From Defluviitaleaceae bacterium (GTDB taxonomy: Bacteria > Bacillota > Clostridia > Lachnospirales > WRAA01): 59,166 nucleotides of DNA. The position numbers and the translations under genes were made by a program. Positions 1-7,976 of the stretch are shown here, piece after piece (the first letter of the stretch is position 1; each line of letters starts with the position of its first letter). The DNA lies in the NCBI GenBank assembly GCA_009780015.1, contig WRAW01000005.1, positions 1-59,166 on the forward strand. The letters run 5' to 3'. A model generated the notes under the pieces. The model worked only from the letters and a program-made list of their open reading frames with translations, was not told where the DNA came from and did not search any database.

Positions 1-60
1 CTCCGTTGTCGCCTCCGTTGTCGCCTCCATTGTCGCCTCCGTTGTCGCCTCCGTTTTCCG
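1..60 (-). repeat. 12-bp tandem repeat encoding GDNG
   Basis: Five near-identical 12-bp units (plus strand CTCCGTTGTCGC) run in from the left edge. On the minus strand they encode the tetrapeptide Gly-Asp-Asn-Gly. The third unit has one base change and the fifth is degenerate. Because the unit is a multiple of three, copy changes keep the frame. The array continues outside the window. Confidence 0.85.
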
Positions 61-850
61 CTATGGTAAACGACGGGAATGCGAAACCTGTAACGATATT
101 ACTGCTGCGCGGATTTTGGGTCAAAAGACCGCTCACCAAGGAATTTCCAAAGTGAACCGCTTCCACTGGTGTGGCTGCAGTATAATCTACGAGGGAAGGA
201 GCCGGTTGATTTGCGGGAGCAATCGCCTGTATGCGGAATACGTATCTTTCACCCGGGGTCAGGCCCATCGTATTTACATCAATATAAGTCTGCGTCGTAT
301 CTCTGTAAGCGTCCGCTAAAGCTGTCATGACATGGGTGTTATTTGTCAAGGTAAATGCCTCTATGCCGACGGTTGTCGGGAGGATGAACTCAGTCAGCAT
401 CTCCACTCCGGGTGAAACTGGCTGATTCGCCGGTATACCTGCCCAAGCTACGGCTCCTGCTGAGTTTGTATTAAAGCCACCAGCCCACAGCGAAGTGTTG
501 GGGCCGCTCGGAGGATTCACGGCAAACTGTGCGCCGTATCTAAAAGCGTACACCCTATAGCTTCCCGCGTGAGGTATAGCGTTCCAGGTAAGCAAACCGT
601 CAGCGGATATTTGCTCTCCAAAAGTGAGGGTACCAAAATAAGGTGTATTCTGGACACCCGCGCCTGTGCGCGGCCAGCCGCCCAGCAAACGCTGCAAACC
701 TACTTGAGGACCGTGCCAATTTTCATTATCAACCTGCCCTGCCGCAGGACTGGGATGACGTCCTCCAATCAGAGAACCGTGACCATTGACCGAACCACCG
801 TCGAAAGCATATCTGTAACCTAAGCGATTAACTAATCGCGTGAAGACGCG
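1..850 (-). pseudogene. Broken or partial secreted protein with FN3-like domain and GDNG repeats
   Basis: The minus strand encodes a continuous protein-like reading frame from about 850 to the left edge. It contains a fibronectin-III-like module (LTWNAIPHAGSYRVYAF, later GLTPGERYVFRIQAIAP) and ends at the edge in a Gly/Asp/Asn tetrapeptide repeat. No ATG, GTG or TTG precedes the domain. Upstream, in the same frame, come two TGA codons (851-853 and 872-874) and then the end of the neighbouring repeat protein. The frame is shared across the gap, and a stop-free path exists if one base is lost in the T run near 878-883 and one is gained near 840, which would read through AETPEADADAS. Either the two are one long protein interrupted by indels or sequencing errors, or this is a decayed second gene. 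The product is probably extracellular. Confidence 0.6.
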
Positions 851-871
851 TCAGCGTCTGCCTCCGGCGTT

Positions 872-2404
872 TCAGCCAAAGAAAATCAGCGTATCCTCCC
901 CAATATAGGCGGGATGATTCTGAATTTCGATCGAGATTCTGGCCAGGCTGCTTCTGTTAGTCGCCGCGTCGATGTTCGCGGGGTCAGCGGAAAGGCGGTC
1001 TGGGTTGGGCGTAGTAGTGTTCGGCATCGGGACCATAATGTTGCCAAAGACGCTACCGCCCACATCGCCCACAGTCCCAATGTGAACGAAGACAAAGCCC
1101 GGATAAGCCGCACCTCTGTCCAACGCATCCGCTATCAGCGCTTTGGACTGCGGAGCTGACGCGGAGCGCGCCCCCGGTCTGGTAAGTATTGTAGTAGTGC
1201 TCATGGGTGATTCGTTTATGATTTCACCGTTGACATCTAATTCTACTGCCACTACACGGAAGTGAAAATCCCTGTAAGGAAGCGGCAAATCAAAGCCTTG
1301 ACGCGCAGCTCCCAAGAAAGCACCCCAAGAAAGCTCACCATTGTCGGGGTGTACCGGGAGGTTTGGGTAAAGGAGCTGTTCGTGGACTGGGTTGTTATGA
1401 CCTCCTGTCGTCCCAACCACAAAACCAGGAGCAATATCATTGAATCTTGTTCTGGCCTGTACCACGGTATCATGACCGATCAGGATCCACGGTTCGGTGA
1501 CAAATTGGGATCTGTAGGCCATAGCAGGATCCATTTCGTTTTCTTCTGTGAAAGCGTAAATTATATAACCATCCGCATTCTGAACGGTACCCCATGTGAG
1601 AGCCCGGTTGCCGTTGTAAACCACAGGCCCCAAGGTCGAAGTTACGTTAGCAGGTTGGACGCCGCTGTTTTCATAAGCAAAGCCAAAACCGGTCGGCGCA
1701 ACTAGCGAAGTAGCCGTAATTCCAACCGGCTCCACAACTTCAACCAACACATACGGCGGCTGCATCTCCGGGTATTCGCCGCCGCTTACGGAGAATTCCG
1801 CGGCTGTGAATACATAGGTGTTGCCGACTTCCGTATCTTCCGGGTCGTAGCCGGAAGTGTTTTCCCACAGGTAGACGCTTACGGTAAGCACCAGAGACTG
1901 CAGGGGTTCCACCACCGTTACGGTTGGGAACAACTCCAGCAAAAGCTCCTGGATGTGTTCCAGCGACATGCCGTAGGCTATTTCCAGTACTTCGCCGGCG
2001 GGTACCGCTGGGGCAGTCTGGTTTGGCGTGGATGCGGCGCCATTTTCGCCTTCGCCGTTGTAACCTTCGCCATTTTCACCTTCGCCGTTATAGCCTTCGC
2101 CATTTTGGCCTTCGCCATTATAGCCTTCGCCATTTTGGCCTTCGCCGTTATAGCCTTCGCCATTTTGGCCTTCGCCGTTATAGCCTTCGCCGTTATAGCC
2201 TTCGCCATTTTGGCCTTCGCCGTTAGCGCCTTCGCCATTATAGCCTTCGCCGTTGTCGCCTTCGCCATTATCGCCTTCCGCCGCAACAGGCGGGGCTTCG
2301 TCAGGCGTTTCTGCGAAACTGGACACAGGCATTACGAAGCTTGACATTACTATCATAGCTGCGATAAGAAGGGCTATCGGTCTTCTTAGCTTAAATCTTG
2401 CCAT
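872..2404 (-). CDS. Secreted protein with NGEG-type pentapeptide repeats
   Basis: 510-residue protein. The start is the ATG at 2404, preceded by AAAGGAGG; a longer frame to 2575 has no ribosome site. Residues 1-31 form a signal peptide (MARFKLRR, a hydrophobic stretch ending VSSFA, then ETPDE). A highly charged array of about 15 NGEG units separated by Y, Q, D, A or E follows, then about 330 residues without a named domain but with a beta-rich, FN3-like look (NADGYIIYAF; FHFRVVAVELDVNG). No LPXTG sorting motif is seen before the TGA at 872. Because the next frame downstream continues in register, the true C-terminus may lie beyond this stop. Function is unknown; the repeat may be a cell-surface spacer. 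Confidence 0.75.
   Translation of the reverse strand: MARFKLRRPIALLIAAMIVMSSFVMPVSSFAETPDEAPPVAAEGDNGEGDNGEGYNGEGANGEGQNGEGYNGEGYNGEGQNGEGYNGEGQNGEGYNGEGQNGEGYNGEGENGEGYNGEGENGAASTPNQTAPAVPAGEVLEIAYGMSLEHIQELLLELFPTVTVVEPLQSLVLTVSVYLWENTSGYDPEDTEVGNTYVFTAAEFSVSGGEYPEMQPPYVLVEVVEPVGITATSLVAPTGFGFAYENSGVQPANVTSTLGPVVYNGNRALTWGTVQNADGYIIYAFTEENEMDPAMAYRSQFVTEPWILIGHDTVVQARTRFNDIAPGFVVGTTGGHNNPVHEQLLYPNLPVHPDNGELSWGAFLGAARQGFDLPLPYRDFHFRVVAVELDVNGEIINESPMSTTTILTRPGARSASAPQSKALIADALDRGAAYPGFVFVHIGTVGDVGGSVFGNIMVPMPNTTTPNPDRLSADPANIDAATNRSSLARISIEIQNHPAYIGEDTLIFFG
2041..2278 (-). repeat. 15-bp tandem repeat (pentapeptide NGEGX)
   Basis: About sixteen 15-bp units encode NGEG followed by a variable residue, mostly tyrosine or glutamine. 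Variation is concentrated in one codon per unit. The regularity opens long but spurious frames in the other five phases, which should not be annotated. Confidence 0.9.
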
Positions 2405-2525
2405 CTTGCCATTACCTCCTTTAAAGTTTAATCTCCCAAGGCCCATGCCCCGGAAAATTTCTTGCGAAATCGAACAAAATTCACTCCCCTCCGCGTGCCG
2501 TAATGCATTTACAAGCCAATTGTGT

Positions 2526-2545
2526 ACAATTTTGCGCAAAATTGT
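2526..2545. promoter_or_regulatory. 20-bp perfect palindrome upstream of the repeat protein
   Basis: ACAATTTTGCGCAAAATTGT is a perfect dyad about 120 bp before the start of the NGEG-repeat gene. A TTGACA hexamer reads on the minus strand at 2557-2562, just upstream. No good -10 box is spaced to it, so a promoter is not established. The dyad could be an operator. Nothing else is seen between 2405 and 2623. Confidence 0.4.
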
Positions 2546-2623
2546 GTAGTATGTAATGTCAAAAATTATGCCCATCTGTTATAAAAATAACAAATTTTTA
2601 AGCGATTGTCAACATTAATTTTA

Positions 2624-2659
2624 TAGACCTCTTGCGAAATTAAGCCCGCAAGAGGTCTA
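2624..2659. repeat. Minimal TAGACCTCTT inverted-repeat element
   Basis: A 13-bp perfect inverted repeat (TAGACCTCTTGCG / CGCAAGAGGTCTA) with a 10-nt loop lies behind the ssb-like gene. The arms match the ends of larger elements at 31053 and 48963. It could act as a terminator hairpin, though no strong U tract follows. Confidence 0.7.
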
Positions 2660-2692
2660 ATATAATTCTTTCAATATTGTGCGTCATCAAAT

Positions 2693-3361
2693 TCAATCCT
2701 TGGCCTCGCCCCTTGCCTCAATCTTCGCGACCGATACCTCGTAGGCCACCCGATCCTCGACATTGCCGTCCTCGTACTTTTTCTGATATCCGCGGCTTTG
2801 CATCCGACCCCATATCTTAATATTTTCACCAACGACAAGCCCGCTCGCATAGCGCGAATTTCTGCCCCACGCAATGCACGGTATGTAGTCCGACTTGTTA
2901 TACGAACGGTTTACGGCAACAAGCAGATCCGTTATCTCACGGCCAAACGGCGTAAGGCGATGTGTCGGCGGTTTGCAGATATATCCGTTTAGGAATACGT
3001 CGTTTGGGTTCTTCCTGCCTGTCTCGGCGGTATCGGCGTCGTTCTGCGCCTGAAAATCTCTTACAAACACAGTTAGGAGGAGCCTGTTCTTCCTCTCACT
3101 CTCGACATAGCTGTTGTATGACCGTATCTGGCCCCAGATATTTGCCTGAGTACCCACCGGAAACGTACAGACATCCAGCAGCCTCTCGGATATCGTCACG
3201 GGCAGCGCGTCAAAAGTATCGGAAAGCCGAGCCACTTCAAGCCTGAAATTGTAAAATCCCTCGCCGTAAACCTCGTGCGAGTACTCCAGCTCCGACGCTA
3301 CCTTTCCCGACACGTATATCTTATTGTTTTCCAACAGACTTTCCTTGTTTTCCCTGTGCAT
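2693..3361 (-). CDS. Single-stranded-DNA-binding-like protein with two OB folds
   Basis: 222 residues. The sequence reads as two successive OB-fold units: residues about 14-100 (KIYVSGKVASELEYSHEVYG to RLLLTVFVRDF) and about 120-205 (NDVFLNGYICKPPTHRLTP to VGENIKIWGRMQSRGY). The second resembles the core of bacterial SSB (FLNGYICKPP, GREITDLLVAVNR, IPCIAWGRN). Classical SSB has one OB fold and an acidic tail ending DIPF; this protein has two folds and no such tail, so it is probably an accessory paralogue rather than the replicative SSB. The ATG at 3361 is preceded by GAGGGGAG. It stands alone between two hairpin or repeat regions. Confidence 0.7.
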   Translation of the reverse strand: MHRENKESLLENNKIYVSGKVASELEYSHEVYGEGFYNFRLEVARLSDTFDALPVTISERLLDVCTFPVGTQANIWGQIRSYNSYVESERKNRLLLTVFVRDFQAQNDADTAETGRKNPNDVFLNGYICKPPTHRLTPFGREITDLLVAVNRSYNKSDYIPCIAWGRNSRYASGLVVGENIKIWGRMQSRGYQKKYEDGNVEDRVAYEVSVAKIEARGEAKD

Positions 3362-3437
3362 AAGCTACTCCCCTCATTTGATTTCCGTTTTTCTAATTTC
3401 TAATGTATGAGGGCTAGTCTTCGTTTAGAACCTGTTC

Positions 3438-3965
3438 TTATGCCTGCTTCGCGAAGTTAAACACCTCGTCGATCTCCCACACCTTTGCCCCGCACACCAG
3501 CATTGCGCCAACCAGCGCAATTGCCGCGTCCACACCCAGAGCGTGCATATGTACCGGAAACTCCTGTACAGCCGCCGGTTCCCCGGCCGCCGTCGGAAAC
3601 CCGCGCTGGATACATATCTGCAACTGTCCGCCCAATTCGTCGTCAACTATGGACGACGTAGTGATACAAGCCTTTTGGTTGAGCCCGTATGTGATAAGAT
3701 TCCCTGAGTAGCGCCTGATCGGCATAGTTTTGCTTCGGTCGGAATTCATCAATACAAAGGAGTCCGGCAGCATATCCGCCAATACCTGGCCGGCGCTTTC
3801 GTGAGGGTCATTTATTATCAGAACGTCGAACAACGGCGGGTTTTCGCCTCTTGGAAGCGGAAGCGCGTACAGTTCCCCGCACAGCAGCGAAATTCCGGCC
3901 AGAACCGGTTCATTGCGGTTGTCGCTTAGAATATTTTTCTGGCAGAACATTCCAATGCGCGGCAT
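3438..3965 (-). CDS. Conserved hypothetical resembling a Mur-ligase central domain
   Basis: 175 residues. The ATG at 3965 (MPRIGMFCQ) has GGAGG eight bases before it; the GTG at 3974 overlaps that site and is rejected. From residue about 80 the order of elements (VLMNSDRSKTMP, then NLITYGLNQKACITTSSI, then FPVHMHALGVDAAIALVGAMLVCG) follows the second half of the central domain of Mur ligases and folylpolyglutamate synthase. The P-loop (GTxGKT/S) and the C-terminal ligase domain are absent, so catalysis is unlikely. Weak similarity judged by eye; function unknown. The 180 bases upstream (3966-4146) hold no recognisable element. Confidence 0.5.
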   Translation of the reverse strand: MPRIGMFCQKNILSDNRNEPVLAGISLLCGELYALPLPRGENPPLFDVLIINDPHESAGQVLADMLPDSFVLMNSDRSKTMPIRRYSGNLITYGLNQKACITTSSIVDDELGGQLQICIQRGFPTAAGEPAAVQEFPVHMHALGVDAAIALVGAMLVCGAKVWEIDEVFNFAKQA

Positions 3966-4146
3966 AGCGCTCACCTCCTCTACATCGGTTCCGAACTTAA
4001 AACGACCGAAAGCGAGTCCGGAACAGGCATCTTCAGGCCAATCCCTGCAAAGCTTGAGGTCGATTTTTGAGCAAAATGCGATATTAGTATTCTAATCACT
4101 ATCGGTTTATATATGTATAGTAAATTCTGTTCAAAAAATCCCGTAT

Positions 4147-4713
4147 TCACGGGCGTTCAACAATTTGCATAAAATTTCGGGCTTTGTCTATCAAGCTTTC
4201 AAAGTCAATATTTTTGAAGCTTGTAGCGTCTACGCGTATTGTATTCGAGTCGATAGCGACGTTTACAAACTGCTCGAATGATCTCGAGATGTATTCTTGA
4301 TCCGGCTTAAAATCCGGCAGCCGCAAATTTTCGTGGCGCTCGGAAGTCGTCTCGCGCTCGATGAAGCGCCTGGCCAGCGCGTGCAGGTCGCCTGCAAAAA
4401 GATAGGTCAGGCATCTGCATTTGTACCGTGAAATTATACCGTTTATATGGTCGCACTCAAACTGCCTAAAATTGGCCTCAAGTATACACGGCGCCCCGGC
4501 GGCCAGCATACTTTCGGCCACGCTAAACATAACACCCGAAGTCGCCCTCGACAAAACGTGCCGTGTTTCGTTGGGGTCTTCAAACGCGACATGCTCCGAG
4601 AGTGCAATTTTCAGCGTATCCTTGGTAAAAAAAGGTATGCCCAGCTCATGCGCAAGCCGTGCGGCGAAAGCGCTCTTACCCGACGCGGAAGGCCCGGTTA
4701 TCACGATTAACAT
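4147..4713 (-). CDS. P-loop kinase (zeta toxin / phosphotransferase-like)
   Basis: 188 residues. The chosen ATG (4713) follows AAAGGAGC. A Walker A motif GPSASGKS lies at residues 7-14, followed by a fold typical of small-molecule kinases (FFTKDTLKIALSE, then ILEANFRQFE and CRCLTYLFAGD). RFIERETTSERHE resembles an arginine-rich lid. The layout matches the AAA_33/zeta-like kinase group, which phosphorylates small molecules such as antibiotics or nucleotide sugars; the substrate cannot be told. No antitoxin gene is next to it, so a toxin role is not supported. The 144 bases between this gene and thiI contain only a 35-codon frame with a poor ribosome site. Confidence 0.7.
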   Translation of the reverse strand: MLIVITGPSASGKSAFAARLAHELGIPFFTKDTLKIALSEHVAFEDPNETRHVLSRATSGVMFSVAESMLAAGAPCILEANFRQFECDHINGIISRYKCRCLTYLFAGDLHALARRFIERETTSERHENLRLPDFKPDQEYISRSFEQFVNVAIDSNTIRVDATSFKNIDFESLIDKARNFMQIVERP

Positions 4714-4857
4714 TTTTCGAGCTCCTTTCCACCTATGGCGAAACAACTTTAAACCAATTTTTGCTCGGCGCTAAGACGCCTCCCCTGTGGAGCGTCGGCG
4801 GCAGCAGACCAACGCTTCCAGAAAATATTGGCTCGTTTCTCAAGTTGCTTCACCATA

Positions 4858-6072
4858 TTACAGTTCCGCTCGAGAACTGCCATACAAGAACACATGCGCA
4901 TATGCCGCGTCAGCCGCCGCCCGTACCTTCTCCGGCAAAAACTCCAGCTTTGCCTCCATCCGCTCAATAATGTGTACCTTTGGGCGAATTTCCGGGTGTT
5001 TTGCCACAAATATAGTACAGCAATCCTCAAACGGTCTCACAGATATTTCGTATGTACCGATTTTTTGCGCTATAGAAATTATCTCGTGCTTGTCGAGTCC
5101 GGCCAAGGGGCGCAGTATCGTAATGGAACAGCTCGCGTCGATAGCCGAAATCGCCTCAATGGTCTGGCTTGCTACCTGACCCAGGCTGTCGCCGGTGACG
5201 ACACACTTCGCCTCGCAGCGGTCGGCAAGTATGCCCGCGATCTTGAGCATTGCGCGCTTCATGAAGATTGTGAGTTTTTCGCGCGGTACGCTCTCATACA
5301 GATAGGTTTGGATATCAGTGAACGGCACGACATGCAGCTTTATATACCCGCTGTAACCGGCGATTTTATGCGCGATATCCAGAACCTTCTGGAGCGCGCG
5401 TTCAGACGTAAACGGAGGCGAGTTAAAGTACACGGCTTCCAGAGCCAGGCCGCGCTTTGCCATCATGAAACCGGCGACGGGGCTGTCAATCCCTCCTGAG
5501 AGCAGCAGTACGCCCCTGCCGCTGCTTCCGGCCGGCAGCCCTCCGAGCCCAGGCACGACCTTTGAATAAATATATGCGCTATGGCGGATTTCGATGTTCA
5601 GAACTACATCGGGGTTATGAACATCGACACGGGAAGGTGGAAAGGAATTCAGGACAGCTTCTCCTACAGCCGCCGAAACATCGTAAGAGCGTACGGGAAA
5701 CAGCTTGTTTGCGCGCTTTGTCTCGACCTTGAAGCTGCACGCGAAATCGTTATAATTATCGCGGATGTAGTCCAACACAAGCCGGATAATGTTCTCGAGC
5801 GAAAGTTCCCGCGTTCGTGTGCATGGGCAGAAACCGACGATTCCAAGCGTAGTGCGCACACACGACAACACGCTCTCATACTCCATTTCACCGGAAGCGG
5901 AGCCGGAGCGCTCAATCACAAAGCGTCCGTCCTCAAGTACAATTCTGTAACCGCCAAGCTCTTCAAGGCGTCGCTGTAAATCGCGCGTGAGCTGTTTTTG
6001 AAACATCCGGCGATTCTTTCCGCGCAGAGCGATCTCGCCATATTTTACCAGAAGGACTTTCGTAGTATCCAT
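4858..6072 (-). CDS. thiI: tRNA 4-thiouridine synthase
   Basis: 404 residues. An N-terminal ferredoxin-like/THUMP region (MDTTKVLLVKYGEIALRGKN, later FKVETKRANKLFPV) is followed by a PP-loop ATP pyrophosphatase with SGGIDSP at 192-198. Known role: adenylates U8 of tRNA and transfers sulfur to form 4-thiouridine, and supplies sulfur for thiazole synthesis. The length fits the short form without a C-terminal rhodanese domain. A DCC motif near the C-terminus may carry the sulfur. The cysteine desulfurase gene lies 8 bp upstream, the usual Firmicute pairing (nifZ-thiI in B. subtilis). AAGAGG precedes the ATG. Confidence 0.95.
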   Translation of the reverse strand: MDTTKVLLVKYGEIALRGKNRRMFQKQLTRDLQRRLEELGGYRIVLEDGRFVIERSGSASGEMEYESVLSCVRTTLGIVGFCPCTRTRELSLENIIRLVLDYIRDNYNDFACSFKVETKRANKLFPVRSYDVSAAVGEAVLNSFPPSRVDVHNPDVVLNIEIRHSAYIYSKVVPGLGGLPAGSSGRGVLLLSGGIDSPVAGFMMAKRGLALEAVYFNSPPFTSERALQKVLDIAHKIAGYSGYIKLHVVPFTDIQTYLYESVPREKLTIFMKRAMLKIAGILADRCEAKCVVTGDSLGQVASQTIEAISAIDASCSITILRPLAGLDKHEIISIAQKIGTYEISVRPFEDCCTIFVAKHPEIRPKVHIIERMEAKLEFLPEKVRAAADAAYAHVFLYGSSRAEL

Positions 6073-6080
6073 ATTAAACG

Positions 6081-7244
6081 CTACCTCTTACCAAATTTTC
6101 TAAGCACACGTATAGCCGCCTCAAGCTCTTCGACAAAGCGTGCGGCCTCGTCCATAGTATTTGAAGACGAGAAAGACAGCCTCACCGAACCTTCGACGCG
6201 CTCCTTCGCAAGCCCGTAATGGCGCAGTATGTTCTTGTCCGCTATACGGGAGTTGCAGGAAGACCCTGCCGCAACATATATACCGCGGCTCGACAACTGG
6301 TTTATCAGCGTTTCGGCCGTAACTCCCGCAAAGCTCATGTTCAGTATGTAAGGCGAAACGTTTCCGCCGCCGTTTACGGCCCTCTCCATGTCCCGGGTCT
6401 GCTCCTCAATATATTCCTTGATACGCGCTACGTGAAACGCGTTGTTTGACATATTCTCATGAGCAAGCTCTGCAGCTTTGGTACATGCCGCAATTGCCGG
6501 AAGATCAGGAGTACCATTCCTTAGAACGTCAGCGATTCCACCGGAATCTTTTCGTGCGTGAAAAAGCGGCCCTATCGACTTTGCGAAACATAGTCCGCCA
6601 ACGCCCTTAGGCCCGTTTATCTTGTGTGACGCAAACGTCAGCACATCCACATATCGCATGTCTATGCTGTGCTTACCAAATCCGGCGACTCCGTCTACGT
6701 GCAGTATCGACCTTTGATTCTTGCCCTTCACGACCTTATAGATCGCTTCGATATCGGAGATCACACCGGTCTCGTTGTTGACGTACATCAGGCTCACGAG
6801 AGCGTCGTGCTCGTCCAGAGCGGCCTCCAGGTCGTGAAGATTGATATTTCCCTCATGATCCAGCGGCAGGTATAAGACCTCGTATCCGGCGCTTTCAAAG
6901 TACTTGCATACGCTTCTCACGGAGGAATGTTCGGCCAAGCTGCTGATTAACCGTCTTCGGCGCGGCTTCAAGCCAAAGCCCTGCATTACCCCAAGCATGG
7001 CAAAACTGTTTGCCGCGCTGCCGCTTGACGTAAAAAGCACCTCACAGTTTGAACACAGCAGCTCCGCAGTCCTCGTTCGGCAGCCGTCAAGCGCGCGCTC
7101 GGCGGCAAATCCGAGCGCGTGCGCCGAATTGGGGTTCGCGTAGAGTTGTTCGGAGGTCTGCATGAACGTTTCCAACGCTTCCGCGCACAGCTTAGTTGTG
7201 GCGGCATTGTCAAAATATACTTGAGAGGTATGAGACGCGCTCAA
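6081..7244 (-). CDS. Cysteine desulfurase (NifS/IscS family)
   Basis: 387 residues, PLP-dependent class V aminotransferase fold. The N-terminal VYFDNAATTK, the PLP lysine in SHKINGPKG and the persulfide cysteine in AAGSSCNSR are present. It takes sulfur from cysteine and passes it to an acceptor; the adjacent thiI implies delivery to tRNA 4-thiouridine. The start is a TTG at 7244 overlapping the rsmE stop region, with GAGGGGAA upstream; no better in-frame start fits the NAATT position. It lies in the run prmA-rsmE-nifS-thiI. Confidence 0.92.
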   Translation of the reverse strand: MSASHTSQVYFDNAATTKLCAEALETFMQTSEQLYANPNSAHALGFAAERALDGCRTRTAELLCSNCEVLFTSSGSAANSFAMLGVMQGFGLKPRRRRLISSLAEHSSVRSVCKYFESAGYEVLYLPLDHEGNINLHDLEAALDEHDALVSLMYVNNETGVISDIEAIYKVVKGKNQRSILHVDGVAGFGKHSIDMRYVDVLTFASHKINGPKGVGGLCFAKSIGPLFHARKDSGGIADVLRNGTPDLPAIAACTKAAELAHENMSNNAFHVARIKEYIEEQTRDMERAVNGGGNVSPYILNMSFAGVTAETLINQLSSRGIYVAAGSSCNSRIADKNILRHYGLAKERVEGSVRLSFSSSNTMDEAARFVEELEAAIRVLRKFGKR

Positions 7245-7973
7245 TCAAAGTTCCCCTCTTGCGCTTAGCAGCAATATGACAGACGCGAACGCGGCGGTTT
7301 CCACACGCAGTATGCGTTTGCCCAATGATATGCTTTCGGCGCCAAGTCCGCGCAGCGCCTGAATTTCCTCGTCCTCAAAGCTGCCCTCGGGGCCGATAAA
7401 TACGCAGACATTTTGCCCGCTTACTTCCTTGAAGGCTTCGCTTGCGTTGAGCTTTGTCTCATTTTCATTCGCAACAAAAACATGGTCAAAGCGCGAAAGA
7501 CTGTCCAAAGCATCCTTAAACGTCATAATATTTGATACATCAGGGATAATATCGCGGTTTGACTGCTGCGCGGCCGATTTTGCGATTTTTTGCCAGCGCT
7601 TTGCCTTAATACCGGCATTGGCGGGATGAGTCTGCGTCCGAGCGGTGAACACCGGCACGATTTCGAGCGCGCCAAGCTCGATACACTTTTTGACAATCAG
7701 CTCCATCTTGTCAAACTTGGGAATAGCCTGAAACAATGTTATCTTGCAGACAGGCTCGGAATTGCCGCGCCTTTTTGCGACAATGGTTACTTGCGCGTCT
7801 TGCTTGGTCATTGCGGTCAGTTCAGACTGGTACACGACCTGCGTTGTCGGATTGCAAAGCTCGACTACTTCGCCGATTTTCGGGCGCAAAACGCGAAGAT
7901 GGTCAAAATCCTCACCGCTTAGCAGCAGACGCCCGTCAATGTTTGGGCTTGCATCTATAAAAAATCTCATCAT
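7245..7973 (-). CDS. rsmE: 16S rRNA m3U1498 methyltransferase
   Basis: 242 residues, the family length. The SPOUT knot motifs are visible: VFIGPEGSFEDEEI and, at the C-terminus, SLGKRILRVETAAFASVILLL. The N-terminal PUA-like part (FIDASPNIDGRLLLSGEDFDHLRVLR) binds RNA. It methylates N3 of U1498 in 16S rRNA using SAM. The ATG at 7973 follows GGAGG; three bases separate it from prmA. The prmA-rsmE pairing is common in Firmicutes. Confidence 0.95.
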   Translation of the reverse strand: MMRFFIDASPNIDGRLLLSGEDFDHLRVLRPKIGEVVELCNPTTQVVYQSELTAMTKQDAQVTIVAKRRGNSEPVCKITLFQAIPKFDKMELIVKKCIELGALEIVPVFTARTQTHPANAGIKAKRWQKIAKSAAQQSNRDIIPDVSNIMTFKDALDSLSRFDHVFVANENETKLNASEAFKEVSGQNVCVFIGPEGSFEDEEIQALRGLGAESISLGKRILRVETAAFASVILLLSARGEL

Positions 7974-7976
7974 ACG

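Noticed and set aside
851-874. UGA recoding (as in alternative genetic codes or selenocysteine)
   Set aside because: Many genes in the window end at TGA and use TGG for Trp normally, and prfB retains UGA-based autoregulation; no SECIS-like hairpin was recognised.
1-2280. Possible CRISPR array because of regular short repeats
   Set aside because: Units are 12 and 15 bp, directly contiguous, without spacers, and encode protein in frame.
1955-2344. Long repetitive plus-strand frames (FAFAVIAFAI-type) and a matching minus-strand AKAKMAKA frame
   Set aside because: They are alternative phases of the 15-bp repeat in the NGEG protein; no ribosome sites, and the signal-peptide frame is clearly the coding one.
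4147-4713. Zeta-type toxin of a toxin-antitoxin pair
   Set aside because: Only the P-loop kinase fold is seen; no small antitoxin gene adjacent.
4749-4857. 35-codon frame (MVKQLEKRANIFWKRW) behind thiI
   Set aside because: Weak ribosome site, no recognisable domain and starts inside the thiI stop region; not enough to call a gene.
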